64,000 nucleotides of DNA from Clostridium mobile (GTDB lineage Bacteria; Bacillota; Clostridia; Clostridiales; Clostridiaceae): NCBI RefSeq assembly GCF_018918285.1, contig NZ_JAHLQF010000001.1, forward strand, positions 186,001 to 250,000, in the 5' to 3' direction. Each line of letters opens with the position of its first letter. The first letter of the stretch is position 1. The notes under the pieces were generated by a model. It made no database searches. It had not been told where the DNA came from and saw only the letters and a list, made by a program, of their open reading frames with translations. The position numbers and the translations under genes are program-made. Below, piece by piece: positions 17,287 through 27,044 of the stretch.

Positions 17287-18726
17287 CTATTTTACCATTG
17301 TTGCAGCATTTTTTCCAGCGATTTTTCCAAAAACTATTAGATCTGCTAAAGCATTTCCTCCTAGTCTGTTTCCGCCGTGTATTCCTCCTACTGCTTCTCC
17401 TATTGCATATAAACCTTTTATGGATTTCCCTGATTCATCTAATACTTCTGTATCTGTATTTATTTTCAATCCGCCCATAGTATGATGTACTGCTGGTTCC
17501 ACTTCTATTGCATAGTATTTTCCATTTCCAAACTCTCTTGGCATATCTGGCCTTCCAAATTCAGCATCCTTCTTGCTCTTTACATATCCATTATAGTCTG
17601 AAACAGTCTTCTTCAATGCTGCTGAGTCCATATTCAATTTTTTAGCTAAATCCTCTGGTGAATCTCCAACAACTGCTAATTCCATTTCAATATATTTTTC
17701 TATAGCTTTTAAACTTTTTCTTACATTATCATCGAATAACAAGTAGGCTGTTTTTTCTTTTTGATCTAAAATTGCATTAGATACTACATCTCTTGTTCCA
17801 ATTTCGTTTACAAATCTTTTCCCATCACGGTTTACTAATATCGCTCCATTACCTCTAACAGCTTCTGTTATCATAAACCCATTTTTAGGCACTACTGTTG
17901 GATGAGTTTGAATTTCTTCCATTTGAGTAAGTTGAGCACCTAATTTTTCAGCCATTAAAATTCCATCTCCAGTGGCTCCTGGATGGTTTGTGGTTCCAAA
18001 TCCTTTTAATTTTTCATTGTATTTAACAAACATTTCTTCGCTACCACCGAATCCACCAGTTGCTATTATAACTGCTTTAGCATCTATTGTATATTCCTTA
18101 CCTTCTTTATCTAAAGCTTTAACTCCTTTTATATTGCCTTTATCATCTTTTAAAATCTCTGTGGCTTTATTCATTGTTCTTATATCTATTTTCTTTGCTT
18201 CAGCTGCACTCTTTAAAGTTTTAACTATTTCAGATCCAACTGCTCCACCGCCTGTAGGTCTATGAGCTCTATTTTCACTAGCTCCTCCTAATCTTCCTAC
18301 ATCACTTAAGTCTGCTCCCAAATCTACTAACCATTCTACTGCTTCAGCTGATTTATCAGTAAGCAATTTAACCAACTCAGGCTCACCTTTATCGTATCCA
18401 CCCTTCATGGTATCATTGTAAAACTTATCAACTGTATCATTTATGTTATTTTCCTTTTGGAATTTAGTTCCTGATGCATTTATACCACCAGTAGCTCTAA
18501 GAGTATTTCCTCCAACTATTGGCATCTTTTCTAAAACTACTACATTTGCCCCTTCATTTTTAGCTTCAACAGCTGCAGCTAGTCCAGCTCCACCTGCACC
18601 TATAATTACTATGTCTGTTTTTTCAGACTTAGCTCCTGTAGGCTTGCTGCCATTACCACATCCCGCCAATACTGTAGTAGTAATCAATGCTGCTGTTACT
18701 AATGACATTAATTTCTTAAATTTCAT
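17287..18726 (-). CDS. Fumarate-reductase-like flavoprotein, surface lipoprotein
   Basis: This 479-aa protein has a signal peptide and lipobox (VLAGC, Cys23), then an FAD-binding Rossmann motif (IVIIGAGGAGLAAAVEAKNEG, near 39). It has the soluble fumarate reductase/flavocytochrome c signatures EAVRGNGAILVNRDGKRFVNE (catalytic Arg region), HHTMGGL (active-site His pair region, near 414) and GNRLGGNAL (substrate Arg). It should reduce an unsaturated dicarboxylate or related acceptor outside the cytoplasm, using electrons from the FMN lipoprotein encoded next. Fumarate, urocanate and methacrylate-type substrates share these motifs and cannot be separated here. Confidence 0.85.
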   Translation of the reverse strand: MKFKKLMSLVTAALITTTVLAGCGNGSKPTGAKSEKTDIVIIGAGGAGLAAAVEAKNEGANVVVLEKMPIVGGNTLRATGGINASGTKFQKENNINDTVDKFYNDTMKGGYDKGEPELVKLLTDKSAEAVEWLVDLGADLSDVGRLGGASENRAHRPTGGGAVGSEIVKTLKSAAEAKKIDIRTMNKATEILKDDKGNIKGVKALDKEGKEYTIDAKAVIIATGGFGGSEEMFVKYNEKLKGFGTTNHPGATGDGILMAEKLGAQLTQMEEIQTHPTVVPKNGFMITEAVRGNGAILVNRDGKRFVNEIGTRDVVSNAILDQKEKTAYLLFDDNVRKSLKAIEKYIEMELAVVGDSPEDLAKKLNMDSAALKKTVSDYNGYVKSKKDAEFGRPDMPREFGNGKYYAIEVEPAVHHTMGGLKINTDTEVLDESGKSIKGLYAIGEAVGGIHGGNRLGGNALADLIVFGKIAGKNAATMVK

Positions 18727-18759
18727 TAATATGCTCCTCTCTAGTTTCTTGATATGATT

Positions 18760-18788
18760 ATTATATTGTTAAATTAATAACATATCAA
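18760..18788 (-). promoter_or_regulatory. Promoter of flavoprotein reductase operon
   Basis: On the minus strand TTGATA (18783-18788), a 17-bp spacer and TATAAT (18760-18765) lie about 34 nt before the start codon. The operon is next to the two-component system that probably controls it. Confidence 0.7.
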
Positions 18789-18831
18789 TATTTTATACAT
18801 ATTAATGTTTTTGTTCATTTTGTTCTCAAAT

Positions 18832-19530
18832 TTACAAATTTATCTTGTACATATGTTTAGGTCTTCCTACTTTTCCGTATTCTAATTTTATGCTCAGTTT
18901 ATTTTCTTTTGACATATATTCTAAATATCTTCTAAGGGTAATCCTTGCCATACCAAGATCTCCTGCAATTTCATCTGCAGTAAAATACTTATCTCCTCTT
19001 GTATTTATACAACTCCATATTTTAGAATAGGTAAATCTATTTAATCCTTTATCTAGCTCTTCTATAGAACCACTGTATTCTTTTTCCTCTTCTTCTTGAA
19101 CAACATTGTTAATAAATTCATCAATAGTACTTTGTTCTATTAATTCAGTACTTCTTAATTTTTCATATCTTTCCCTATAACCTTTCATTGCCTCTTCAAA
19201 TCTTTGGAAGGTAAAAGGTTTAATTAGATAATCTACTGCTCCATACATAAAAGCTTCTCTAACAGAATTTTTACTTTTGTCTGCAGTTATGAGTATTACA
19301 TCACAATATATTTCATTTTTTCTTAAATATTTTAGAAAGTCCATTCCGTTTTCTCTGGGAATATAAATATCTAATAATATTAAATCTGGTTTATCTTTAT
19401 TAATATAATCATATGCTTCTCCTAAACTTCCAACTGCTTTACTTAGAGTGAATCCCTCAATTTTCTTTAGAAATTTAGCATTTATTTCTCTAACCATAGG
19501 ATCATCTTCTACTATCATTACTTTTATCAT
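18832..19530 (-). CDS. CitB/DcuR-family response regulator
   Basis: This 232-aa protein has an N-terminal receiver domain with the acidic pocket (VEDDP), phospho-acceptor Asp in DLILLDIYIP (near 55) and Lys in YLIKPF (near 105). A C-terminal winged HTH (LGMARITLRRYLEYM, then YGKVGRPKHMYKI) is characteristic of the CitB/DcuR/DctR group. The start overlaps the end of the kinase gene by 29 nt, so the pair is translationally coupled. Regulators of this group respond to citrate or C4-dicarboxylates. Likely targets here are the adjacent flavoprotein reductase and perhaps the transporters. Confidence 0.9.
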   Translation of the reverse strand: MIKVMIVEDDPMVREINAKFLKKIEGFTLSKAVGSLGEAYDYINKDKPDLILLDIYIPRENGMDFLKYLRKNEIYCDVILITADKSKNSVREAFMYGAVDYLIKPFTFQRFEEAMKGYRERYEKLRSTELIEQSTIDEFINNVVQEEEEKEYSGSIEELDKGLNRFTYSKIWSCINTRGDKYFTADEIAGDLGMARITLRRYLEYMSKENKLSIKLEYGKVGRPKHMYKINL

Positions 19531-21100
19531 TATCCCTGCTTCCCTTCATTGGTATTTTAACTATAAAGCCGGCCCCGTCACAATTATAATAATTTATTGT
19601 TCCTTCTACTCTATCAAGAATATTTTTAATTATATGCATTCCATATCCTCTTTGTCCTTCTTTTGTAGAAGTGCCTCTATCAAATATTTTTTCTTTAATA
19701 CCCTCATCTATACCTGACCCATTGTCTTCCACCATGATATTCAAAAATTTATCATCATTATATATATTAAACTTAACCACGCCGCTACCATCTATTTTTA
19801 CCGCTTCTATGGCATTATCTATTAAGTTTCCTACAATTGATGCAAGGTCATCAGAATCTAATTTTTCCGGCAAAAAATCCAGCTTTGATTTATCAGATAT
19901 TATGAACTGAACTTTTTCCTCTTCTGCCTTATTATATTTTGACAATAGCAACCCCTGTAAATGTGAATTGTTAATATCCTCATTTAATATTTCACTAATT
20001 TCATTTCTTTTATCTCCAATATCCGAAATATATTCAACCGCTTTATCGTATTCTTCTAGCTGTATTAATCCCGAAATTGTATGTAACTTATTCATAAATT
20101 CATGATTTTGAGCTCTTAAGGACCATAGTATTTTTTTTATACCTGTTAATTCCTCTGCTAGTTCTTTTACTTCCGTTAAATCTCTAAAATTAATAACTAC
20201 CCCTAAAAATTCTTTATTATAATCCATAAGTGTATTATAATTGCATATAATATTTATATGGTTATTTATTCTATTTTCAACATTTTTTAAAGATATCTTC
20301 TTATCTAACACCTCTAATATAAAATGATCATTTATATAATTTAATATATTTTTCCCTAAATCCTCGCTGCTTAAAGATAACAATTCCGATGCCACATTAT
20401 TATAACTGGTTATATTTCCTTTTGTATCAACAGCAATTATTCCTTCCTTTATACTTTCTAATATTGCCTGTTTTTCTCCTAATAAAACAGCTATTTCCTC
20501 TGGCTCTAAACCAAATATACTTTTTTTAATACTATAAGCTAGTAATGATGCACCAAGAGTTCCAATGGTTAATCCAATTATTAAAAAAGGTATAAATTTT
20601 GATAGTTTTTGATAGATTTCTTCATTTATATTTCCTATTAGTATACCTACTGAAACCGCTCCAACTTGAACACCATCTTTATATACGGGTGCAAATCCTC
20701 TTAATGAAGGTCCTAAGGTTCCCTCGGCTTCTGAAACATAACTTTCTCCTGCCGACAATACAAGTGCTTCATCTCCACCTACAAAGATTTTCCCTATATT
20801 CTCTTCATATGGATGAGAATACCTCACTCCGTTCATATCAAAAACTACTATAAATTGCACATTAGTTTTCAATCTCAATCTCTCTACATAATATTGTATC
20901 GGGCCATCACCATTTTTTTTGCCTAAATTGTCCTTAATCACATCTATTGTGGCTACGGTTTGAGCAAGTTTAATTACCTCTTTTGACCTTTCTTCCTTAA
21001 TTAAATTTTTCATCTCTTTAAAAGAGAGGTATCCTGTTGATGTCATTACAATAAATAGTATTGCTGTTATATATAAGGTTATTTTGCTTTGAAGTTTCAT
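19502..21100 (-). CDS. CitA/DcuS-family sensor histidine kinase
   Basis: This 532-aa kinase has an N-terminal membrane helix (residues 8-27), a periplasmic-type sensor of about 135 residues (single-Cache/PDC fold with FDMNGVRYSHP and FAPVYKDGVQVGAVSVG), a second helix (near 168-190) and a cytosolic PAS domain (about 205-310). The H-box is RAQNHEFMNKLHTISGL and the HATPase domain has IVGNLIDNAIEA and DNGSGID. This is the standard CitA/DcuS layout for sensing external carboxylates. It is paired with the overlapping response regulator. Confidence 0.9.
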   Translation of the reverse strand: MKLQSKITLYITAILFIVMTSTGYLSFKEMKNLIKEERSKEVIKLAQTVATIDVIKDNLGKKNGDGPIQYYVERLRLKTNVQFIVVFDMNGVRYSHPYEENIGKIFVGGDEALVLSAGESYVSEAEGTLGPSLRGFAPVYKDGVQVGAVSVGILIGNINEEIYQKLSKFIPFLIIGLTIGTLGASLLAYSIKKSIFGLEPEEIAVLLGEKQAILESIKEGIIAVDTKGNITSYNNVASELLSLSSEDLGKNILNYINDHFILEVLDKKISLKNVENRINNHINIICNYNTLMDYNKEFLGVVINFRDLTEVKELAEELTGIKKILWSLRAQNHEFMNKLHTISGLIQLEEYDKAVEYISDIGDKRNEISEILNEDINNSHLQGLLLSKYNKAEEEKVQFIISDKSKLDFLPEKLDSDDLASIVGNLIDNAIEAVKIDGSGVVKFNIYNDDKFLNIMVEDNGSGIDEGIKEKIFDRGTSTKEGQRGYGMHIIKNILDRVEGTINYYNCDGAGFIVKIPMKGSRDNDKSNDSRR

Positions 21101-21115
21101 GTATCCTCCTAAATT

Positions 21116-22252
21116 TTATAATTGACCATTAAAAATATTATTAAGTATTTGGTTCATCTCCTCCTTAGTTGGCTTTATAGGATTTGCTTTAGTGGATCCT
21201 TCCATTGAGTTATTTATTAATACTTGTAATTTGCTATTGAAATCCTCTTCTATAATCCCTGCCTCTTTAAAAGATTTAGGTATATTTAGTTCTCTATTTA
21301 AATTCACAACTTCTTTTATAAAATCTTTTTTCATAATCGCTTGAGCAAGTTTATTTAATTTATCATTAACTATTTTATCTCTACTATTGAATTTCAATAC
21401 ATAAGGTAATGCTATAGCATTTATTAGCCCATGACTTAAGTTAAATGCTGCTCCTATAGCATGGGATATTCCATGTGCCATACCTAATCCTACATTAACA
21501 AAAGCAAGTCCAGCCATGCATTGATAATAATGCATATTTTCACGACTCTCTTTGCTTCCAACCTTATATGATTCAGTAAGATTTTTAAATATTCCTTCAA
21601 CTGCACCCTTTGATATAACTTCAGTAAATGGATCTAAATCATTATTAATATAGCATTCTACTGCATGAGTTAAAGCATCCATTCCTGTTTCAGCAACTAT
21701 ATGTTTTGGCATAGATAATGTTAAATTTCCATCTAATATTGCCACATCCGGAATAAAAGCATCGGTTTTCAATCCAATTTTTCTATTCTTTTCTTTAAAT
21801 GTAAGTACAGCCGCCCTTGTAACTTCACTTGCCGTACCAGATGTAGACGGAATAAATATCATTTTTAATTTCTCTCTCTTTTTAGGGAGTTCTATAGATG
21901 ATATTTGCTTTAAATCAATATCTGGATATTCAAATAATAAGGCCATTACCTTTGCTGCATCCATAGGTGATCCTCCACCTACCGCTACTAATACATCAGG
22001 ATGAAATTCTTTCATTTTTTCTAATCCCCTTAATACGTCTTCCATAGTAGGATCACTTTTAATTCCGCTATGAACATAATAACTACATCCACCGTCCTCT
22101 AATATGCTTTGAATCTCATAAATTGCTCCATTGTTAAACATGGAGCTGCCTCCTGTTACTATAAATACTTTTAAATCCTTAAATCTACTAAGGTACTTAA
22201 TTGATCCATCACCTATTATAATTTCTTCTCTACCTAAAATAAGATTTTTCAT
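21116..22252 (-). CDS. Iron-containing alcohol dehydrogenase
   Basis: This 378-aa enzyme has the group III Fe-ADH signatures: NAD site VAVGGGSPMDAAKV (near 90), ETGMDALTHAVECY, and GLGMAHGISHAIGAAFNLSHG, whose histidines with the upstream Asp bind the metal. It reduces aldehydes or oxidises alcohols; the natural substrate could be butanol, 4-hydroxybutyrate or a diol. It begins upstream of the histidine kinase and ends 16 nt before it, so it may share its transcript. It may regenerate NAD+ for the dicarboxylate pathway, but that is an inference. Confidence 0.85.
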   Translation of the reverse strand: MKNLILGREEIIIGDGSIKYLSRFKDLKVFIVTGGSSMFNNGAIYEIQSILEDGGCSYYVHSGIKSDPTMEDVLRGLEKMKEFHPDVLVAVGGGSPMDAAKVMALLFEYPDIDLKQISSIELPKKREKLKMIFIPSTSGTASEVTRAAVLTFKEKNRKIGLKTDAFIPDVAILDGNLTLSMPKHIVAETGMDALTHAVECYINNDLDPFTEVISKGAVEGIFKNLTESYKVGSKESRENMHYYQCMAGLAFVNVGLGMAHGISHAIGAAFNLSHGLINAIALPYVLKFNSRDKIVNDKLNKLAQAIMKKDFIKEVVNLNRELNIPKSFKEAGIIEEDFNSKLQVLINNSMEGSTKANPIKPTKEEMNQILNNIFNGQL

Positions 22253-22480
22253 AATTTATATACCTCCATAATTTCATATACTTTTTAATTCCTTATTAAT
22301 TCTAAAATGATAAAAAATAAAATATTTACTATTCTTAATTATTGTTTTAATAGAGTTTTTTGTATTAAAATAGTAATCGTTATATTTATTATATCACTAA
22401 GAACTACCATAAATACCATAGAACCTACCATAAAGCTACAGGTAACTATACAATTTTACTCCACAATATAAATATACAAT

Positions 22481-22515
22481 AAAATAATAAAAAGCAGAAG
22501 TCAAAACCTCTGCTT
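22481..22515 (-). terminator. Terminator after D-Ala-D-Ala carboxypeptidase gene
   Basis: On the minus strand AAGCAGAGG pairs with CTTCTGCTT across a short loop, followed by TTTTATTATTTT. Confidence 0.75.
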
Positions 22516-22520
22516 AAGAT

Positions 22521-23651
22521 TTATTTTTTATTTTTCATCATGATTTTATCAATTAAACCAACTTTATAATAATTTCCTGATTTTAGTGGTTCTTTATAAA
22601 TTAGCTTATCCTCTTCAAATATATAAATACTTCCTATATTATCACCTTTATATATATTATGCTTTATATATTTAGGAGCTTTAATAACTGTTGAGTAACT
22701 CTTATCTTTTCTTATTGGTATTACAATATCATCGTCACATACTAAGCTTACTTTACTTTTTTCTTGTGGTGCTACACCAACTTTGTCTCCCTTGGAATAA
22801 AACTTTTTATATTCATAGTTATCCTTAACATAATTATTTATTTTAGCTGTATCGTTCCACCTATCTGATGAATTTAATACTACGATTATTACATCACTAC
22901 CATTACATTCTACAGAGGTTACAAGACATTTCCCCGCACCTCCTGTATAACCTGTTTTCACACCATTGGCTTCAGGGATTTGCCAAAGTATCTTATTTAT
23001 ATTATGGTAACTTCTTGTAAATCCATAATTCTTCCCATCTACATCTTTTTCACTAACTATTTTATCAAAAAGAGGATGCCTTTTGCTTTCCGCAGTTAAT
23101 ATAGCCAAGTCGTAAGCTGTTGAATAATGCTCAGGATTGTCTAAACCATGAGGTGAATGAAAGTGAGTATCTATTAATCCTATTTTAGATGCATATTCAT
23201 TCATTAGCTTAACAAATTCCTCTACTGTTCCACTTATTCCCTCTGCAATTGCTATAGCAGCATCATTTCCTGATCTTAGCATCAATCCATAAGTAAGCTC
23301 TCTAATTGTAATTTTCTCACCTTTTCTATAACCTACTATAGATCCTCTTATGGATGCTGCTCTGGAAGATATCTCAACTTCTTTATCTAAATCTCCATAA
23401 TCCAAAGCTATTAATGCAGTAATAATTTTTGTTGTACTTGCCATAGGTATTATTATCTCTGAGTTTTTTTCTGCTAAGACAATTCTAGAATTACAGTCTA
23501 ATGCTATATATGCCAAGGAATTTATCTTTTTAAAATCTTTATTTTTTTGATCTGCAGCATTATAAGCATATGCATTATTCCAACTTACTGAAAGTAAAAA
23601 AAAGAACATCAAACTGAAAGAAACAATAATTTTTTTAAATCTATTGTCCAT
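22521..23651 (-). CDS. D-alanyl-D-alanine carboxypeptidase (PBP5/DacF family)
   Basis: This 376-aa secreted serine peptidase has a signal peptide (residues 1-29), catalytic S72-T-T-K75 (MASTTKI), the SGN triad in LRSGNDAA and KTG in VKTGYTGGAGKC. It trims the terminal D-Ala from peptidoglycan pentapeptides. The family includes sporulation DacB and DacF. The start is the ATG at 23649-23651 after GAGGTGG. A second paralogue lies at 27045-28229. The surrounding ytfJ, DUF2953 and scpAB genes point to a cell envelope or sporulation role. Confidence 0.9.
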   Translation of the reverse strand: MDNRFKKIIVSFSLMFFFLLSVSWNNAYAYNAADQKNKDFKKINSLAYIALDCNSRIVLAEKNSEIIIPMASTTKIITALIALDYGDLDKEVEISSRAASIRGSIVGYRKGEKITIRELTYGLMLRSGNDAAIAIAEGISGTVEEFVKLMNEYASKIGLIDTHFHSPHGLDNPEHYSTAYDLAILTAESKRHPLFDKIVSEKDVDGKNYGFTRSYHNINKILWQIPEANGVKTGYTGGAGKCLVTSVECNGSDVIIVVLNSSDRWNDTAKINNYVKDNYEYKKFYSKGDKVGVAPQEKSKVSLVCDDDIVIPIRKDKSYSTVIKAPKYIKHNIYKGDNIGSIYIFEEDKLIYKEPLKSGNYYKVGLIDKIMMKNKK

Positions 23652-23780
23652 TTTACCACCTCTTCCTCTGTTTATTATTTCCATATAGTTATTTTATTAC
23701 TCATATAAATACTTCCATAACCTTTGTATAGTTTTTACTCCTGTGGTTATAATTATAAGGGATTAAATGGAGGCGTTAGC

Positions 23781-24326
23781 ATGTTTAAACTATTGGTGTT
23801 TATTATATCTATATGCATTATTACTATTATCCCAATTCCTATAAAATTTTATTTATTTTATGATTTAAATATTCTAAAAATAAAGGTATTCGGCAAAAAT
23901 ATTAAAATGGATTCAAAAGAATTAGGTGAAAAAAGAAAAGAGCTAAAAATAATAAAAGAACAAAAAAAAATCACCTCAAGTGATATTAAAATAATTTTGC
24001 TTACTTTAAAGAGTAATAAATTAAAGCCCGCTTTAAAATTACAAACTAATTTAGTATACGGCTTGGATGATGCTGCAATAACTGCAATATTATTTGGTTT
24101 AATACATTCTATTTATCCTTTTGTAGAACATTCAATTACATCAATATTTAAAACTAAAGATATAAATTTTAATTTAACCCCTGAATTTAATAAAATCTTT
24201 TTAAATTTAGAACTAAAAGGAATAATTTATGTAAGTATAGTTAAAATTATCTATATATACATATTATTTAGGAAAAATTACAATAAAAAAACAAAAGATA
24301 TAAAAGGAGGTATTGTATATGGATAA
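23781..24326 (+). CDS. DUF2953 protein
   Basis: This 181-aa protein has an N-terminal membrane helix (FKLLVFIISICIITIIPIPI), the KIKVFGKNIKMD strand pair and the DDAAITAILFGLIHSIYPFV segment characteristic of DUF2953. In Clostridia and Bacillus this gene commonly precedes ytfJ, and here its stop overlaps the ytfJ start. The start is the ATG at 23781 behind GGAGG. Function is unknown; a sporulation link is inferred from the context. Confidence 0.85.
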   Translation: MFKLLVFIISICIITIIPIPIKFYLFYDLNILKIKVFGKNIKMDSKELGEKRKELKIIKEQKKITSSDIKIILLTLKSNKLKPALKLQTNLVYGLDDAAITAILFGLIHSIYPFVEHSITSIFKTKDINFNLTPEFNKIFLNLELKGIIYVSIVKIIYIYILFRKNYNKKTKDIKGGIVYG

Positions 24327-24729
24327 TCATCCAATAGAAAACTTAATGAAAAGCACTATGGAAAATTTAAAAAACATGATAGATGTTAATACTATAGTTG
24401 GAGATCCAGTAGAAACTAAAGATGGATCTTTTATAATACCAATATCAAGAGTTTCCTTCGGCTTTGCTTCTGGAGGTAGTGAATTTAATCAATGTCTGTC
24501 AAAAGAAAACCATAAATATCCATTCGGTGGGGGTTCAGGGGCAGGGGTTACTTTAAAGCCGGTAGCCTTTTTAGTTCTAAAAAGTAATACTGCAAGACTG
24601 CTTCCTCTTGAAGCTAACAGTTCTTATGATAGAATAATCGATACCGTTCCACAGATAATGGAAATGTTCCAAGAATATGTTGGTAAAAATAAATGTGAAA
24701 AAAATTCCTCCTCAAATATAGAAGAATAA
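24319..24729 (+). CDS. ytfJ: Sporulation protein YtfJ (GerW family)
   Basis: This 136-aa protein shows the GerW/YtfJ signature: HPIENLMKSTMENLKNMIDVNTIVGDPV, then PISRVSFGFASGGSEF and a Gly-rich GGGSGAGVTLKPVAFLV. Family members are made in the forespore and GerW is needed for normal germination in Bacillus. The start is the ATG at 24319, eight bases after AAAGGAGG, overlapping the DUF2953 stop. Confidence 0.9.
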   Translation: MDNHPIENLMKSTMENLKNMIDVNTIVGDPVETKDGSFIIPISRVSFGFASGGSEFNQCLSKENHKYPFGGGSGAGVTLKPVAFLVLKSNTARLLPLEANSSYDRIIDTVPQIMEMFQEYVGKNKCEKNSSSNIEE

Positions 24730-24757
24730 GGCTGCTCTTTTGAGTAGCCTTATTCTT
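24724..24757. terminator. Bidirectional terminator between ytfJ and scpB
   Basis: AATAAGGCT.CTC and GAG.AGCCTTATT form a hairpin shared by the convergent genes. It overlaps the last codons of scpB. Confidence 0.8.
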
Positions 24758-25328
24758 CTTCATACATATTTAATACATCCTCTAAATTAGGCATTTGTTC
24801 TAAACTTTGAAGTCCAAAATTTTTCAAAAATTCTTCAGTAGTACTATAAAGTATAGGTCTACCTGGCACATCTAGCCTTCCACATTCTTTTATTAGTTTT
24901 TTTTCTACAAGAGTTTGTATAGCTCTATCACTTTTTACTCCTCTTATCTCATCAATATCTATTCTAGTTATAGGTTGTCTATAGGCGATTATCGCCAAAG
25001 ATTCTAGTGCTGCCTGAGATAAAGATTGTCTAACATTGGTTTTCAATAATTTTTGAAGAAATGAGGAATTTTCTTTTTTTGTACATAGCTGAATACTATC
25101 ATCTAACTCTAGCAACATTATTCCCCTATCTAAAGCCTCATAATTTTCCTTCATATTATTTATCAACTCTTTTGTAAAATTTATATTGCAATCTAATATA
25201 TTACTCAATTCTCTTATTTTTAAAGGCTCACCACTAGCAAACAGCAGAGACTCAATTACAGAAATATACCTGCTTTTATAACAGTTACCTTCCACATCCA
25301 TTTGATTTAAATTTACTTTATTCATCAT
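24750..25328 (-). CDS. scpB: Segregation and condensation protein B
   Basis: This 192-aa protein has the two winged-helix domains of ScpB ([22 protein letters not shown] near the start; [28 protein letters not shown] in the second). It binds ScpA and SMC to form the condensin complex for chromosome segregation. The start is one of the clustered ATGs at 25323-25328 after AAAGGAG, overlapping the end of scpA. Confidence 0.95.
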   Translation of the reverse strand: MMNKVNLNQMDVEGNCYKSRYISVIESLLFASGEPLKIRELSNILDCNINFTKELINNMKENYEALDRGIMLLELDDSIQLCTKKENSSFLQKLLKTNVRQSLSQAALESLAIIAYRQPITRIDIDEIRGVKSDRAIQTLVEKKLIKECGRLDVPGRPILYSTTEEFLKNFGLQSLEQMPNLEDVLNMYEEE

Positions 25329-26067
25329 CACTGCTCCTTTCTACGATTATTTCTAGAAAATTTCCTTCTTGTACTACTTTTACAGTTTTAAGTCTTATTA
25401 GTTCCAATAGTGCTAAGAAAGACACAACAATCTCTATTTTACAGCTGCACTCTTTTGCTATTTGATTAAAGGTGGTTCTTTTATTTCTTATAATAAAATC
25501 CTTAATTACAAGCATTTTATCTTCTATTTTATATTTATCTATAGGTATTTCTTTTGGTATAAGATCTATGTTTATTTTATTTGCATATATTCTTATAAGC
25601 TCATTATATAAATTATATAAATCTAACATAGTTATATTTTTAAAAATATTTTCCTCCTCAGAGGACTTTTCCTCTTCAATAACTTCAGGCTTTTTAGTAA
25701 ACATAATCTCTTCTAAGGCCATTTTATCTCTAAAAAAAGCAGCAGATGCTTTAAATTTTTTATATTGAATTAATTTTTCTAATAGATCTTTTTCTGGATC
25801 TTTTTCTTCTAATGTCATGGCAGTTTCATCATTTGATTCCTTAGGCAATAATTCCTTTGACTTTATATTTATTAAGGTAGCAGCCATCAATATAAATTCT
25901 GATGTTATTTCTAAATCCATTTCCTTCATTGAATTTATATATTGTATATACTGATTTGTGATTTCTGAAACCCTTATGTTATATATATTAAGTTTATTTT
26001 CTTTTATCAAATGCAACAGTAAGTCAAAAGGACCTTCAAAATTTTCTATCTTTATATTTAACGTCAT
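25318..26067 (-). CDS. scpA: Segregation and condensation protein A (kleisin)
   Basis: This 249-aa protein has the kleisin N-terminus ([22 protein letters not shown]), an acidic middle segment (about 90-150) and a C-terminal winged helix. It bridges SMC heads with ScpB. The start region overlaps the end of the decayed nucleotidyltransferase gene upstream, which suggests former operon coupling. Confidence 0.95.
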   Translation of the reverse strand: MTLNIKIENFEGPFDLLLHLIKENKLNIYNIRVSEITNQYIQYINSMKEMDLEITSEFILMAATLINIKSKELLPKESNDETAMTLEEKDPEKDLLEKLIQYKKFKASAAFFRDKMALEEIMFTKKPEVIEEEKSSEEENIFKNITMLDLYNLYNELIRIYANKINIDLIPKEIPIDKYKIEDKMLVIKDFIIRNKRTTFNQIAKECSCKIEIVVSFLALLELIRLKTVKVVQEGNFLEIIVERSSDDE

Positions 26068-26985
26068 CTTTTATCTCTCCTAAATGTTTTTTCAAGTAAT
26101 CTTTGTCCTCTTTTATACCAATACACAATTTAATTCTTTTAATCCATTCTATTATATCTCCAATTTCTTTTCCATTTATGTCACCTATGCTTCTTATATA
26201 GTTTCCATTAAAGGATAATTGAACATTTTTTAAATATTTTTCAAAGTTTATTATTTTATATTGTAATCTATTATTCCATGCTAAAATTATCCTGTAATAG
26301 CAAGATGTTTTCCCTAATAAATTATATATATTATAATTGTTTTTGTGAAGATGTAGACTACATTCAATATCCTCTTCATATAAATATTTGCTCATTGCTG
26401 TTTTTAATTCTTTATCCAATATAGAGTTCTTTATAAACATTTCTTTATCTTCTTTTTTATCCATGGCATAAAAAATATTTAGCATTTTTATATGTATATT
26501 ATAAGAATCCTCAATGGGATTTATCTTACCTAATAAGTTATAATTTATCTTAAAAATATCTAGTTTATTTAGATGTAGCAAACATTCTATCATTTCATTT
26601 TCGTCTACTAGAGTAAAGTTATATCTTTCACTATATCTAATCCCTCTTAATATTCTTGTAGGATCTTCTAGGTAACTATCCTTATGTACTTTTTTTAATT
26701 CCTCTTTAAGTAAATCTTTTATACCAGAATGATTATCTATTATTTCGTCATTTAATAAATTATACGCAATAGCATTTAATGTAAAGTCTCTTCTGTAGAG
26801 ATCCTCATGAATACTACTTGGTATAACTATTGGAAGAGAACCATAAAATACATAGCTCTCCTTTCTACATCTTATAATATCAACACTTTCTCCATTTTTA
26901 AAATGTAATGTAATTGTTATTTTGAAATATTGGAATTAATAGTATAGGCTTTATTATTTAACTTGTTGATTAACTTTACTTTCAC
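26036..26985 (-). pseudogene. Decayed tRNA nucleotidyltransferase/poly(A) polymerase family gene
   Basis: A GTG start with AAAAGGAG (26983-26985) opens a frame that stops after 23 codons. A shift near 26920-26930 restores a frame reading KNGESVDIIRCRKESYVFYGSLPI, then SSIHEDLYRRDFTLNAIAYNL, then LEDPTRILRGIRYSERYNF and a long Asn/Ile-rich C-terminus. The last two motifs are hallmarks of class II CCA-adding enzymes. The GGxVRD and DxD catalytic motifs that should come first are missing, so there is both an N-terminal deletion and a frameshift. A complete paralogue lies at 38008-39360. The C-terminal 185 codons remain open. Confidence 0.75.
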
Positions 26986-27044
26986 TTTAAACTCCTTTTC
27001 AAAAAATATATGATAGCCATAGTAGACTATCATATATTTTATAC

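Noticed and set aside
22253-22480. Possible small gene or RNA upstream of the alcohol dehydrogenase
   Set aside because: AT-rich sequence with no ribosome-site-linked frame and no convincing hairpin; only promoter DNA is likely.
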